From Pseudomonas sp. SCA2728.1_7 (lineage in GTDB: Bacteria; Pseudomonadota; Gammaproteobacteria; Pseudomonadales; Pseudomonadaceae), in NCBI RefSeq assembly GCF_018138145.1, contig NZ_CP073104.1:3782001-3846000 (forward strand): 64,000 nt of DNA, in the 5' to 3' direction. The notes beneath the pieces were generated by a model. It had not been told where the DNA came from, searched no databases, and saw nothing but the letters and a program-made list of their open reading frames with translations. Positions 28,531 to 37,586 of the stretch are shown piece after piece. Each line of letters begins with the position of its first letter. Position 1 is the first letter of the stretch. The position numbers were made by a program, and so were the translations under genes.

Positions 28531-29216
28531 ACTGGGAAGTGATCATCAAGTGGCTGCCGAAACTGGCGCAGGGCGCGACCCTGACCCTGGAGCTGGTGGC
28601 CATCGCCGTGATTGCCGGTCTGTTGTTGGCAATTCCGCTGGGCATCGCCCGCTCTTCGAAGCTGTGGTACGTGCGCTCGCTGCCTTACGCCTACATCTTC
28701 TTTTTCCGTGGCACGCCGTTGCTGGTTCAGCTGTTCCTGGTTTATTACGGACTGGCGCAGTTCGACGCGGTGCGTGAAAGCGCGTTGTGGCCGTACCTGC
28801 GCGATCCGTTCTGGTGCGCGACAGTGACCATGACGCTGCACACCGCTGCGTATATCGCCGAGATTTTGCGCGGGGCGATTCAAGCAATTCCGCCGGGCGA
28901 AATCGAAGCGGCACGAGCCTTGGGCATGTCCAAGCCGAAAGCGATGTTCTACATCATCCTCCCGCGTGCCGCGCGCATCGGCCTTCCGGCCTACAGCAAC
29001 GAAGTGATCCTGATGCTTAAGGCCAGCGCGCTGGCCAGCACCGTGACTTTGCTGGAACTGACCGGCATGGCGCGCACGATCATTGCCCGCACCTATCTGC
29101 CGGTGGAGATCTTCTTCGCGGCGGGCGTGTTCTATCTGTTGATGGCTTACGTGCTGGTACGCGGCTTCAAGCTGCTGGAGCGCTGGCTGCGCGTCGATGC
29201 CTGCCAAGGGCGTTGA
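28527..29216 (+). CDS. Polar amino acid ABC transporter permease (HisM-type)
   Basis: A 229-residue permease. GTPLLVQLFLVYYGL and the EAA loop IEAARALGMSKPKAMFYIILPRA match the HisM subfamily. ATG overlaps the upstream stop as ATGA. A much longer in-frame extension upstream lies within the previous gene and is rejected. Its 3' end overlaps the methyltransferase gene by 20 bp. Confidence 0.92.
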   Translation: MNWEVIIKWLPKLAQGATLTLELVAIAVIAGLLLAIPLGIARSSKLWYVRSLPYAYIFFFRGTPLLVQLFLVYYGLAQFDAVRESALWPYLRDPFWCATVTMTLHTAAYIAEILRGAIQAIPPGEIEAARALGMSKPKAMFYIILPRAARIGLPAYSNEVILMLKASALASTVTLLELTGMARTIIARTYLPVEIFFAAGVFYLLMAYVLVRGFKLLERWLRVDACQGR

Positions 29217-30432
29217 TACTTCCTACGTGCTGACGGGCGAGGACTTACTCGCCCGCTTCACGGCGCTGGATGCTTTTTTGATTGAGCATCAGGCACTGTG
29301 GAAACCTCGACCGTTCACTCATCTTTCGCTTGCTTGGGAAGCGTCCTACCCGGAACTGGCCTTGTGGCTACGCGGGCGGTCGCTGGAAGAGGCGGAAAAC
29401 GCTCACAACCAACCTGCTGATCTTGTTGATGCGCCGGAGCCGTTTGCTACATTGGCGGCATTGTCGGCTGAACTGAGTGCTGTTGGTGAGTTGCCGGGGC
29501 ATGCGCTGGAAGCTGCGGGGCATCGGTTGAATGTCGATGTGCCGGGACGCAAGTGGCGGCAGATCGAGGCATTTGCCAGTCGTTTGTCCTTTGCCTCGCA
29601 GCCGACGCATTGGCTGGATTGGTGTTCGGGCAAGGGTCATTTGGGTCGGCGCTTGTTGGACTCGGGGCAACAACTGACTTGCGTTGAATACGACCCTCTG
29701 TTGGTCGCCAGCGGTCAGACCTTGAGTCAGCGTCATCACTTACATGCACTGCATGTCGAACAGGATGTGCTTGCGGCGGACGCCCCAGCCGTATTGAACG
29801 CCACCCATACACCCGTCGCTCTCCACGCCTGCGGGGATCTGCATGTACGTTTGATGCAACTGGCCAGCGCTGCAGGTTGCCAGCAAATGGCGATTGCGCC
29901 CTGCTGCTACAACCGCATCAGTCGCAGCGAATATCAGGCATTGTCCTGCGAAGGATCGGTATCGCTCCTACAGCTCTCGGTAGAAGATCTGGCGCTGCCG
30001 ATGAGCGAAACCGTCACCGCCGGGGCACGCGTCCGACGCCAGCGTGACACCTCGATGGCCCGTCGTCTGGCCTTCGACCTGCTGCAACGGCAAGTGCGTG
30101 GCGTCGACGAATACCTGCCAACGCCCTCTCTGCCCAGCGCCTGGTTGGACAAAACCTTCGCCGATTACTGCCGCGATCTGGCAGCGCTGAAAGAGTTATC
30201 CACAATCGGCTCGCCAGATTGGTCCGCACTCGAAGCAGCCGGTTGGCAGCGATTGGCCGAAGTTCGCAACCTCGAATTGCTTCGCGGATTGTTCCGACGG
30301 CCGCTGGAGCTTTGGCTGAATCTGGATCGGGCGCTTTTCCTTGAACAACAGGGCTACACCGTACGCCTCGGCACCTTCTGCGACACCCCGCTGACTCCGC
30401 GTAATTTGCTGCTACTGGCCGAACGCGTTTAA
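29197..30432 (+). CDS. Class I SAM-dependent methyltransferase domain protein
   Basis: A 411-residue soluble protein. SAM motif I appears as WLDWCSGKGHLGRRLL (about 146-160) and motif II as CVEYDPLLV. The later HACGDLHVRLM and APCCYNRIS motifs resemble the METTL25/GSTCD-like branch, where the target is often unknown. It begins inside the permease gene and may be translationally coupled, though function need not be shared. Confidence 0.8.
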   Translation: MPAKGVDTSYVLTGEDLLARFTALDAFLIEHQALWKPRPFTHLSLAWEASYPELALWLRGRSLEEAENAHNQPADLVDAPEPFATLAALSAELSAVGELPGHALEAAGHRLNVDVPGRKWRQIEAFASRLSFASQPTHWLDWCSGKGHLGRRLLDSGQQLTCVEYDPLLVASGQTLSQRHHLHALHVEQDVLAADAPAVLNATHTPVALHACGDLHVRLMQLASAAGCQQMAIAPCCYNRISRSEYQALSCEGSVSLLQLSVEDLALPMSETVTAGARVRRQRDTSMARRLAFDLLQRQVRGVDEYLPTPSLPSAWLDKTFADYCRDLAALKELSTIGSPDWSALEAAGWQRLAEVRNLELLRGLFRRPLELWLNLDRALFLEQQGYTVRLGTFCDTPLTPRNLLLLAERV

Positions 30433-30861
30433 AACATCACAGCCTGTGGATAACTCTGTTGATGGTTTTCCCATGGATCCAATATCTGCGCCTGTTTCGC
30501 TGCGTTAACAGCGCTGGTCATTTTTTGTTCACATGAATAAAAAACCTGTAAAACAGGGATTTGCGAACAAAATGAGAATGGCTTCACAAAACCCCGCCTG
30601 AGTCCGATTTCGTGGCTCTCAGTTGTGCATAAGCTGCCAATCAAAACGACATAACCGCCGAATAATGGGCTTACCGAGCGAATAATTGCGGCGCTCGAGA
30701 AAGCTGAAATTCAACTGTGCACCCTGTCAAACAGCCCTATCGTACGTAAGGCGCAAATCCTACGTTGCGCATTGCGCAGGGCTTAATTTGCTGCGATGCA
30801 AAAATAGTCTGAATTCAGGGGTTTACAGGATCTTCCCAATCGCTATAATCGTCGCCCACAC
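30433..30861. other. 429-bp intergenic region before tRNA-Thr
   Basis: No supported gene. The only clear signal is the tRNA promoter at the right end. AT content rises toward the tRNA. Confidence 0.55.
30822..30849 (+). promoter_or_regulatory. Sigma-70 promoter of tRNA-Thr
   Basis: TTTACA at 30822-30827 and a perfect TATAAT at 30844-30849, spaced by 16 bases, lie twelve bases before the tRNA 5' end. Confidence 0.85.
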
Positions 30862-30937
<76 letters not shown>

Positions 30938-30947
30938 TACAAAACGA

Positions 30948-30980
30948 AGCCCCTGCAGAAATGCAGGGGCTTTGTTGTTT
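30948..30980 (+). terminator. Rho-independent terminator after tRNA-Thr
   Basis: A 10-bp stem (AGCCCCTGCA / TGCAGGGGCT) with a GAAA loop and a T-rich tail. Confidence 0.9.
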
Positions 30981-31174
30981 ATGGGATGTTTATATTCCTG
31001 GCAGTTTTACCCTCGGTGAAAATAGCTTCTCCCCCCGCACTTCGCGCGATTAGCCACACTTCCTCTTACACACTTCGAAAGCGCGGACTTTGAACCAACG
31101 GTTCACATTTCCATCTTTATGCTAAATTATGAAATAGCAATAATTATGGTGTACACATAAAAAGGTGTAATCGT

Positions 31175-32332
31175 ATGAGCAGCATTTTTCAGCGCCCAGA
31201 ACTGGCCGAGTCAATGGCTAACCAGCTTCTCAATCCAGGTGTGCTCGACGAAGGTCTGCGCTCAGGTTTATTTCTATCTGGCCTGCGCCGCACAGGCAAA
31301 ACGACGTTTCTGAGGAACGACCTTATCCCGGCCTTGGAAGAAGCAGGTGCTTTGGTCATCTACGTCGACTTATGGAGCGACACTCTGGCCAACCCGGCAA
31401 CGCTTGTGCACAACGCCATCCGGGAAACCCTGAAAGATCTGCAAACGCCGGGCTCCTCTGCCTTGGAAACATTCAAGCGAGTCAGCAATGTTGAAATCGG
31501 CGCCGCTGGATTCAAGTTCGGCTTCAAACTCGACAGCATTGGCAACGTCGACGGCCCAACACTGGCGCAAGCACTCACCGAAGTCGTAGATCAAGCCAAG
31601 ACGGATCTGGTGTTGATCATTGACGAGGTGCAGCACGCCATTTCCTCAGACGACGGCAATCAGCTGCTCCTGGCACTCAAGGCCGCCCGCGATGCAATCA
31701 ACCCTCGTCCGAGAACGCCGGGATACTTTCTATTTATCGGAACAGGTTCGCACAGAGCACAAGTCAGCGAACTGACCGCCAAACGCAACCACGCCTTTTC
31801 CGGAGCCACGTCAGCAGCCTATCCATTGCTGAAAGGCGATTACGTTGAATTCCTGCTCAACCGACTCGCAATGACAGTGAAGAAGGACAAGTTGCCGTCC
31901 CTCGAAGCCGCTGTCGAAGCGTTCAACACTTTGGGAAATCGCCCTGAAGAAATGTTGAAGGCCCTACGCCAACTCTTGCAGCAAGAGGGCGAGCCCGATG
32001 TTTTCCTACCCGTAATAGCCAGCACATTACGCTCGGCCGCGGCGAGCATCGAGCTGGAAAAAGTCGAGCAACTGGGTAGCCTGGCTCAAGCCGTTTTCAA
32101 CAAGATCGCCTCTACAGAAGGCGATGCTCGCGGAATTTTCTCCACTGACGCAGCGGCTGAGTATTCAAAGTCAGTCGGGCGAGAGGTGCGGGTCGAAGAG
32201 ATTCAACCGGTGGTAATTGCACTGGTTGCCGAGAACATCATCATGCGACGCGGGCATGGGATCTACGCGATTACAGATCAGTTTGTTCAAGAGATCTGGT
32301 TGGAAGAGCGGGCTTTGATTGAGGGGAGTTAG
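31175..32332 (+). CDS. P-loop AAA/STAND-like ATPase, unknown role
   Basis: A 385-residue protein with Walker A GLRRTGKTT (36-44) and Walker B LVLIIDE (145-151), followed by FLFIGTGSHRAQV (sensor-like) and a C-terminal winged-helix-like segment (EEIQPVVIALVAENIIMRRGHGIYAITDQF). The layout resembles archaeal-type ATPases (AAA_16/orc-like) that often stand alone in islands. AAGGTG lies before the ATG. It is the first gene after tRNA-Thr and AT-richer than the core. Partner and function unknown; a defence or mobile-element role is only inference. Confidence 0.75.
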   Translation: MSSIFQRPELAESMANQLLNPGVLDEGLRSGLFLSGLRRTGKTTFLRNDLIPALEEAGALVIYVDLWSDTLANPATLVHNAIRETLKDLQTPGSSALETFKRVSNVEIGAAGFKFGFKLDSIGNVDGPTLAQALTEVVDQAKTDLVLIIDEVQHAISSDDGNQLLLALKAARDAINPRPRTPGYFLFIGTGSHRAQVSELTAKRNHAFSGATSAAYPLLKGDYVEFLLNRLAMTVKKDKLPSLEAAVEAFNTLGNRPEEMLKALRQLLQQEGEPDVFLPVIASTLRSAAASIELEKVEQLGSLAQAVFNKIASTEGDARGIFSTDAAAEYSKSVGREVRVEEIQPVVIALVAENIIMRRGHGIYAITDQFVQEIWLEERALIEGS

Positions 32333-33319
32333 GCTGCAGGCTGATTTTGATTCAGTACGGCATTTCTGCCGTGCAGTTAACGCAATCATGTAAGTGAGCC
32401 AGTTCGGGGCGAACGTCACTCCTCCGTCAAGATGACGAACTATCCACAGACGCAGAAAAGATCGGGCAAAGCGCTGTCGCCGACAGCAACCCAGGTAGCC
32501 AGAACCTTTAAGGCTACGCAACACAGTGATGGTTCTCCCAAAGTGCGATTAGCGTCCGGCGGCTCGCACGGTCACAGCGATGTGATGAATGCCTACTTTT
32601 ATCAGTGTGCCCACTGCGGCAACTCATCCCCTTTCATAGCTGCCCTGCAGCAACCTATCCGCTTGGCCATTTCATTGCGCCAACCTGCGCCCGTCTCTTT
32701 CTCCCGGAAAGAGACGGGCGCTCCTACCGCTGCTGCAGCCCAACCCGTACGAGGCTTTGCGGCATTCCACCCCGTGACAATCGGCGTGACAAACACCGAA
32801 GTAATCAACAACAGCGATGCAGATGATGGTGCCACAGTCCAGGGAATGGGCTGCACCTGGCTGACAGTCAGGCATGCCCCGGTCATCGCTTCACTGCCTT
32901 CACCCGACTCAGGCTCTCGCGGCATTGGTCTCGTCAGCCAGTGCAGCCTCTACCCGCCCACTTCTTCGGAGGTGTTCAGGAGGCCAGATCATGAGATGCC
33001 CAAGCTCCCGGTCGTAAGGAGCCGTCAGTCCCGCGTAAGTGGACAACCCTAACGCTCCTGATCATGCGTTCGGCAATCAACCTCTCACCTCTGCACCTTT
33101 TTTCAAACGCTCGAATTTCGCTCAAAATAGAAAAACCCCTCCTCTTTTTTCAAGATTCCCCTCCCTCCGCCTTCGGTGCAAGACAAATGACAAGCTGACA
33201 TTGACGTCGCCAAGCAATTCATGGCACTTTGAAATCACTAACTTGAATCCAATAAATGGACTGTTCTACTCCGACTCTTTGATGCCGAATAGTCGACAGC
33301 AGAGCTTAGAGGGATGCTT
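32333..33319. other. 987-bp region without a confident gene; contains a perfect 14-bp palindrome
   Basis: Frames covering 32432-33052 and 33039-33404 are open, but they have no ribosome site or recognisable domain. The 206-residue candidate reads through a strong hairpin. The hairpin at 32687-32721 has 14-bp perfect arms (GCGCCCGTCTCTTT and complement) with a 7-nt loop. It could be a repeat, a terminator or an RNA structure. The right end probably carries the promoter of the three-gene operon at 33320. Confidence 0.5.
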
Positions 33320-34138
33320 ATGCCATGGCTGCAAACCGTGCTGGACGTTGAAATTAACGATCAAATTTCTTCTGACGACCGAACCACTCCAACAACATTT
33401 TTAGGTTGGCCAAGACAGACTGTTTTTACCGACGTCATAGAGGGTGGACAAGCGGATTTTGACGCACCAATCGGACACCTCAGTGGCGCTGATAGGGCGT
33501 TACTCTATGCAAAGTACAATCAAGTTAGACACTTAGACGAATTGAAACACGCTTTCCGTCAGCTATTTCAACCAGGGCAGAGCTATGGCGACCCTTTGAT
33601 GATCGATCTCGGCTGTGGCCCTTTCACAGCCGGGCTATCTCTAGCGGCAACGCTAGGCAAAAACGACGTATTTGATTACTACGGCGTAGACCACTACCAA
33701 TCGATGAGAGATCTTGGCCTGCGATTAGCTAACGCCACTCGGGCTCATGGCGGGTTGCACGATCGTACGAAGTACCAATTCCTGCAAGATTTGAATCAGG
33801 TAAATTTCGGCCCGATCCGAGGAAGCCTTACTCTGTTCGTCGCATCTTATTTGCTAGCGAGCCCAAATCTCAACATTGGAAATTTGGTACGAGACATGGT
33901 TAACGCCCACACCAGGGCAAGTTTGGGACCTGCCGCTGTGCTATATACTAATAGTGCCCGCGCAGAGGCCAGAGCCAAATTCCCAGAATTTAAAAAGCTT
34001 CTCATCGAAGCAGGGTTTAATTTAGTGATCGACCATATCGACAGGTTCACAGAAACAGTCAAAGCGCCCACGGATGTCCACTACGCTCTTTTCTTCAAGC
34101 CTGCGAATTTTAGTATTCGACGAGACAAAGCCCTATGA
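33320..34138 (+). CDS. Putative SAM-dependent methyltransferase, first gene of a three-gene operon
   Basis: A 272-residue protein. SAM motif I is MIDLGCGPFTAGLSLA (DLGCG about 96-100) and motif II is YYGVDHYQS with an acidic residue. No DNA-methyltransferase DPPY or NPPF motif is visible, so the target (RNA, protein or small molecule) is open. ATG at 33320 has AGAGGG at 33308-33313 with a six-base gap; the alternative ATG at 33314 is too close to it. The stop overlaps the helicase start as ATGA. Codon use is AT-richer than core genes. Confidence 0.75.
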   Translation: MPWLQTVLDVEINDQISSDDRTTPTTFLGWPRQTVFTDVIEGGQADFDAPIGHLSGADRALLYAKYNQVRHLDELKHAFRQLFQPGQSYGDPLMIDLGCGPFTAGLSLAATLGKNDVFDYYGVDHYQSMRDLGLRLANATRAHGGLHDRTKYQFLQDLNQVNFGPIRGSLTLFVASYLLASPNLNIGNLVRDMVNAHTRASLGPAAVLYTNSARAEARAKFPEFKKLLIEAGFNLVIDHIDRFTETVKAPTDVHYALFFKPANFSIRRDKAL

Positions 34139-35229
34139 AACTTCCGTTGCTAGATGACCTTATTCATGAGCAATTGGATATCTACGATGCTGATCCCGAG
34201 ACCCCATTGTTTGTCTTGGGACCACCAGGGTCGGGTAAAACTTCTCTGGCAGTACTCCGGATGCAGTTGTTACGCTCGCTAGGACATTCGTGCCTGCTCA
34301 TTACAAAAAATCGATTGCTAGCTTCTTTGGGTTCACAGCTTGGGAATCAAGCCCTCAACGTAACCACCATGCACTCCTTTATTAGCAGCGATCACTCGCA
34401 AAGAATTGGCTGTTTCGCACCCGAGCCTTATGGGCCATTCATATACGATTGGCCTACGCTGCTATCCAACTACGAACGGGCCAATATTGAACCACAGTGG
34501 GATCATTTGGTGATTGATGAAGGTCAGAACCTACCCGCTGGATTCTTCGCATGGGCTGTACGTTATGGTGCAAAAACTGTCAGTGTGTTCGCGGACGAGG
34601 ACCAAACCACCGATAGCCAAAGAGCTTCTATCGAGGATATTCTCGCTGCTCCTATGCCCGATCCGATCCGACTATCAGCCAACCACCGGAACACTCGCGA
34701 AATAGCTGCGTTGGCCGAACACTTTCACAGATCAAGCACTCTCCCACCTGCCGTGGTACAAAGGCCACGTAGCGGAGATATGCCACGCCTTGTAACATTT
34801 ACACAATGGAGTGACGCAATATCTTCTATTGCAAATCGCTTGACCAACCGGGGCGGCTCAATTGGCGTTATCGTCTATCCAGTGTCGAAAGCGCAAGCGG
34901 TGCATCAGATGCTGAAATCTGCGCTGCCGCCTGAGACCCGAGTAGATCTTTACACCCACCGAATGCCAAAGGGAGCTGAACAGAATATCCACCCAATGAA
35001 GGCAGGAATCACAGTATTGACTGGCGAGTCAGCTATCGGCCTAGAGTTCGACAGCGTCTACCTGCAGGATCTTTCGCGCTCCCTACCGAGCGTTGACAAA
35101 GATCAATGCCGTCGCATGTATATGCTTTGCGCAAGGGCTCGTGACTCGTTGATACTATTGAATGAACCGTCGCCGCTGACAACAGCCCAACTCTCAAGCC
35201 TTCCTGACTCGACTCTACTCTCACGATGA
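34135..35229 (+). CDS. Compact superfamily 1 (UvrD/Rep-like) helicase
   Basis: A 364-residue protein with the full SF1 motif set but without large inserted domains. Walker A is GPPGSGKTS (29-37); Walker B is LVIDEGQNLP (125-134). Motif III is ADEDQTT (153-159) and motif IV SANHRNTREI. Motif V is TVLTGESAIGLEFDSVYL (293-310) and motif VI RRMYMLCARARDSL. Such cores translocate on single-stranded nucleic acid. It overlaps both neighbours by four bases, so the three proteins are likely made in step. Confidence 0.82.
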   Translation: MKLPLLDDLIHEQLDIYDADPETPLFVLGPPGSGKTSLAVLRMQLLRSLGHSCLLITKNRLLASLGSQLGNQALNVTTMHSFISSDHSQRIGCFAPEPYGPFIYDWPTLLSNYERANIEPQWDHLVIDEGQNLPAGFFAWAVRYGAKTVSVFADEDQTTDSQRASIEDILAAPMPDPIRLSANHRNTREIAALAEHFHRSSTLPPAVVQRPRSGDMPRLVTFTQWSDAISSIANRLTNRGGSIGVIVYPVSKAQAVHQMLKSALPPETRVDLYTHRMPKGAEQNIHPMKAGITVLTGESAIGLEFDSVYLQDLSRSLPSVDKDQCRRMYMLCARARDSLILLNEPSPLTTAQLSSLPDSTLLSR

Positions 35230-37376
35230 CCCAACCATCGCAGCCCAGCTTGACCTTACCCTTGCAGTTCGAAAATGAGCCGCACTCGACGGAAACCACA
35301 CCTGCTGCGCCTATGAGGCTTGCTTTCTCAATGGACCATCGGGCCTGGCTTAGCTTGCTGGCGGAGGAGTGGTGGCCTATAAGAAGAGATTTAGTTTGGG
35401 TCCGATTTGGTATAGACCAACCAGTGCAGACGCCTATAGCTGATGATCGAATAGAGGTGCTTGCCTGGGTCGATCCTCAAAAGCTGCCCAGCGACGCAAA
35501 AGTCATGATCTGGCGTAAGAGTGAATGGGTCAATGCCGCCTTAGGCACTTTAAAACCTAAGGATAAACAGCTGGTTTGGCCTGGCCCAGTTCCGCTTTTT
35601 GCAATTACTCACTTCTCGGTTACTTCGCAGGATCAGAAGGTGCGCCTACAAGGTATGGCGCAAGGCTTTGCAAACTTAGCACTGCCGGAACAAGAAATTT
35701 TTATAGAAGAGCACTCCGGATTACACCCGCGAGATCTGAAGGAAAAGACCCCGAAATTCCCTCTGCAACCTCCTGAGTATTGGAACGCACTGCGTGGCGC
35801 CGCCGCAATGGCTCTGTGGGCAGTTCCAAAGATCACCCCGTGGCTTGAAAAGGTCAGCGAATGGTTCGGTGAAACGAAATCCACACCCATGCCTTGGGCG
35901 CCTTGGCTCGAAAAAGCTCCTTGGGTGTGCTTCACGATGATCAGCGAAAGCGACTCACGAGATACTCTGCTCTGGCGTGCAATGCTTGAGGTCTTCATGC
36001 AATGCAATATTCGGGAATCTTGGCAATCTAGCGACCTCCTAGAGTCAATATGTGATAAAGCGCGTATTTTTGGTGTAGATCCAGAATCTTTAGACTCTTT
36101 ACTTTTGGATACCGCTGCGATTTTAGATGACCGCGGTGTCATCGACTCAGCACTATCGCAACGAGATCCACTAGGGCTGGCTCTGCAACTAGTACTGTTA
36201 CGTCCTAAGCCTGAACAATTTATCACCTGGAAAAACGATCTACGTAGTATCCCACCAGCTGTTTGGTGGTCCGCCGCGATCCTCAGCGGATTGATTGTAG
36301 GCTATCGTAATCTAGACATCCGTTTTCGCGGCGGCATCGCTGCCTCTAGACTTGCAGCCTTACAAATATGGCAACGCTCGGAAAAAAAACCAAAGAGTTT
36401 TCCGTTATGGGGTGCGACATCATCTCCCCTAGAGCTCGATATCAAGCAGGCAAACGTACGGTTGCAGATTGGTGAGGATGTAATTATTGATCGCCCTCTC
36501 AGCAGTCGAGGTCTTTGGTTTGCTGCCGATTATGAGGATTCAAATGTATTACAGATAGCTCAGGATATCGCTGAAAGACAATATCCTGAAGCCCTGCGCT
36601 CCTATGTAGATATCACAGACTTGACCATCGCCTACAGCGGTAGCGGCAGACTGATGGTTAGTTCTGAAAATAAGACTGTAAGCGCTAGAGGCAAAGTACT
36701 GATTGATATCGGACATGTTAAAGCAACTCGCGCATTGGATGTTTTGCGCTTCAAAAATTGGATTGCTTCAGGTTCCATTTCAGAAAGGCTAACAGATCCT
36801 CCACGAGAGATTCACGCTGAAGTACCAACTAACCATAGCAACCCACAGGGCTTAAGCCTTATTCCTGAATTCATCAGCACGGATGAGGAACAAAAACTTA
36901 TCAATCTCGTTGACAGTAGCGATTGGCTAGGGGATCTCCGTCGACGCGTCCAGCATTATGGATGGAAATACGATTATCGCTCGCGCTCTATCCAACCTTC
37001 TTCTTATCTAGGACCTTTGCCAGAGTGGGCAGACAATTTGGCATCCCGCCTAGTTGATCACGGATTAGTTTCTGAAAAACCGGATCAGGTAATAGTCAAC
37101 GAATATATCGAAGGACAAGGCATCAGCAAACACGTAGATTGTCCAAGTTGCTTTAGAGGAACTATCGTAACCATAAGCCTAATTGAAACTTGGTCAATGA
37201 TATTCCGTCGCCGCAACGAGAAATATGAAACGCTATTACCGCGTCGAAGCGCCGCATGCATGAACGGATCGTCAAGGTACGACTGGACGCACGAAATTCC
37301 ACAGCGAAAAACTGAGGGAAAACAACTTCGAGGTCGGCGGATATCTTTGACCTTTCGCAAAGTTGACATTAGCTGA
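35226..37376 (+). CDS. AlkB-type Fe(II)/2OG oxygenase with ~530-residue uncharacterised N-terminal region
   Basis: A 716-residue protein. The last 190 residues are an AlkB domain closest in motif spelling to ALKBH8: VIVNEYIEGQGISKHVD gives Fe ligands His636 and Asp638, SSRYDWTHEIP gives His689, and GRRISLTFRKV places Arg705 and Arg711 six apart, as in E. coli R204/R210. All key residues are present, so it should be active. The N-terminal region (about 1-525) shows no domain I recognise. It has Trp-rich stretches (AEEWWPIRRDLVW) and a mid-segment that may carry a helix. It ends the operon. Confidence 0.85.
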   Translation: MTQPSQPSLTLPLQFENEPHSTETTPAAPMRLAFSMDHRAWLSLLAEEWWPIRRDLVWVRFGIDQPVQTPIADDRIEVLAWVDPQKLPSDAKVMIWRKSEWVNAALGTLKPKDKQLVWPGPVPLFAITHFSVTSQDQKVRLQGMAQGFANLALPEQEIFIEEHSGLHPRDLKEKTPKFPLQPPEYWNALRGAAAMALWAVPKITPWLEKVSEWFGETKSTPMPWAPWLEKAPWVCFTMISESDSRDTLLWRAMLEVFMQCNIRESWQSSDLLESICDKARIFGVDPESLDSLLLDTAAILDDRGVIDSALSQRDPLGLALQLVLLRPKPEQFITWKNDLRSIPPAVWWSAAILSGLIVGYRNLDIRFRGGIAASRLAALQIWQRSEKKPKSFPLWGATSSPLELDIKQANVRLQIGEDVIIDRPLSSRGLWFAADYEDSNVLQIAQDIAERQYPEALRSYVDITDLTIAYSGSGRLMVSSENKTVSARGKVLIDIGHVKATRALDVLRFKNWIASGSISERLTDPPREIHAEVPTNHSNPQGLSLIPEFISTDEEQKLINLVDSSDWLGDLRRRVQHYGWKYDYRSRSIQPSSYLGPLPEWADNLASRLVDHGLVSEKPDQVIVNEYIEGQGISKHVDCPSCFRGTIVTISLIETWSMIFRRRNEKYETLLPRRSAACMNGSSRYDWTHEIPQRKTEGKQLRGRRISLTFRKVDIS

Positions 37377-37503
37377 TTTCAAAAACCAGCCTACTGCCCA
37401 GAAAATCCGTCAGTGGGTTGCTTTCTGGATCGGTCAAAAATGTTCTTCGAGAAACGACTTTTCTGACAGGCATAATGATTTATACCTCAGGTGCAAACCT
37501 CCT

Positions 37504-37557
37504 CCCGTCGCTGCCAATTCAGTGACCGGGCTTGAGAACCCGACATGATGCAGGCAC
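37504..37557 (+). repeat. DUF3077-leader-type repeat, copy A
   Basis: A roughly 54-base stretch starting CCCGTCGCTGCCAATTCAG and running through GAGAACCCG to GATGCAGGC. It matches copy B at 38367 with only a few changes. It lies just downstream of hicB's stop, so the two copies bracket hicAB. Confidence 0.8.
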
Positions 37558-37586
37558 GCAATCGCTGTCGGGGGCTTTCTACAATC

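Noticed and set aside
32432..33052. 206-residue plus-strand frame in the island
   Set aside because: Runs through a perfect palindrome, lacks a ribosome site and has no domain. Kept only as part of the unexplained region.
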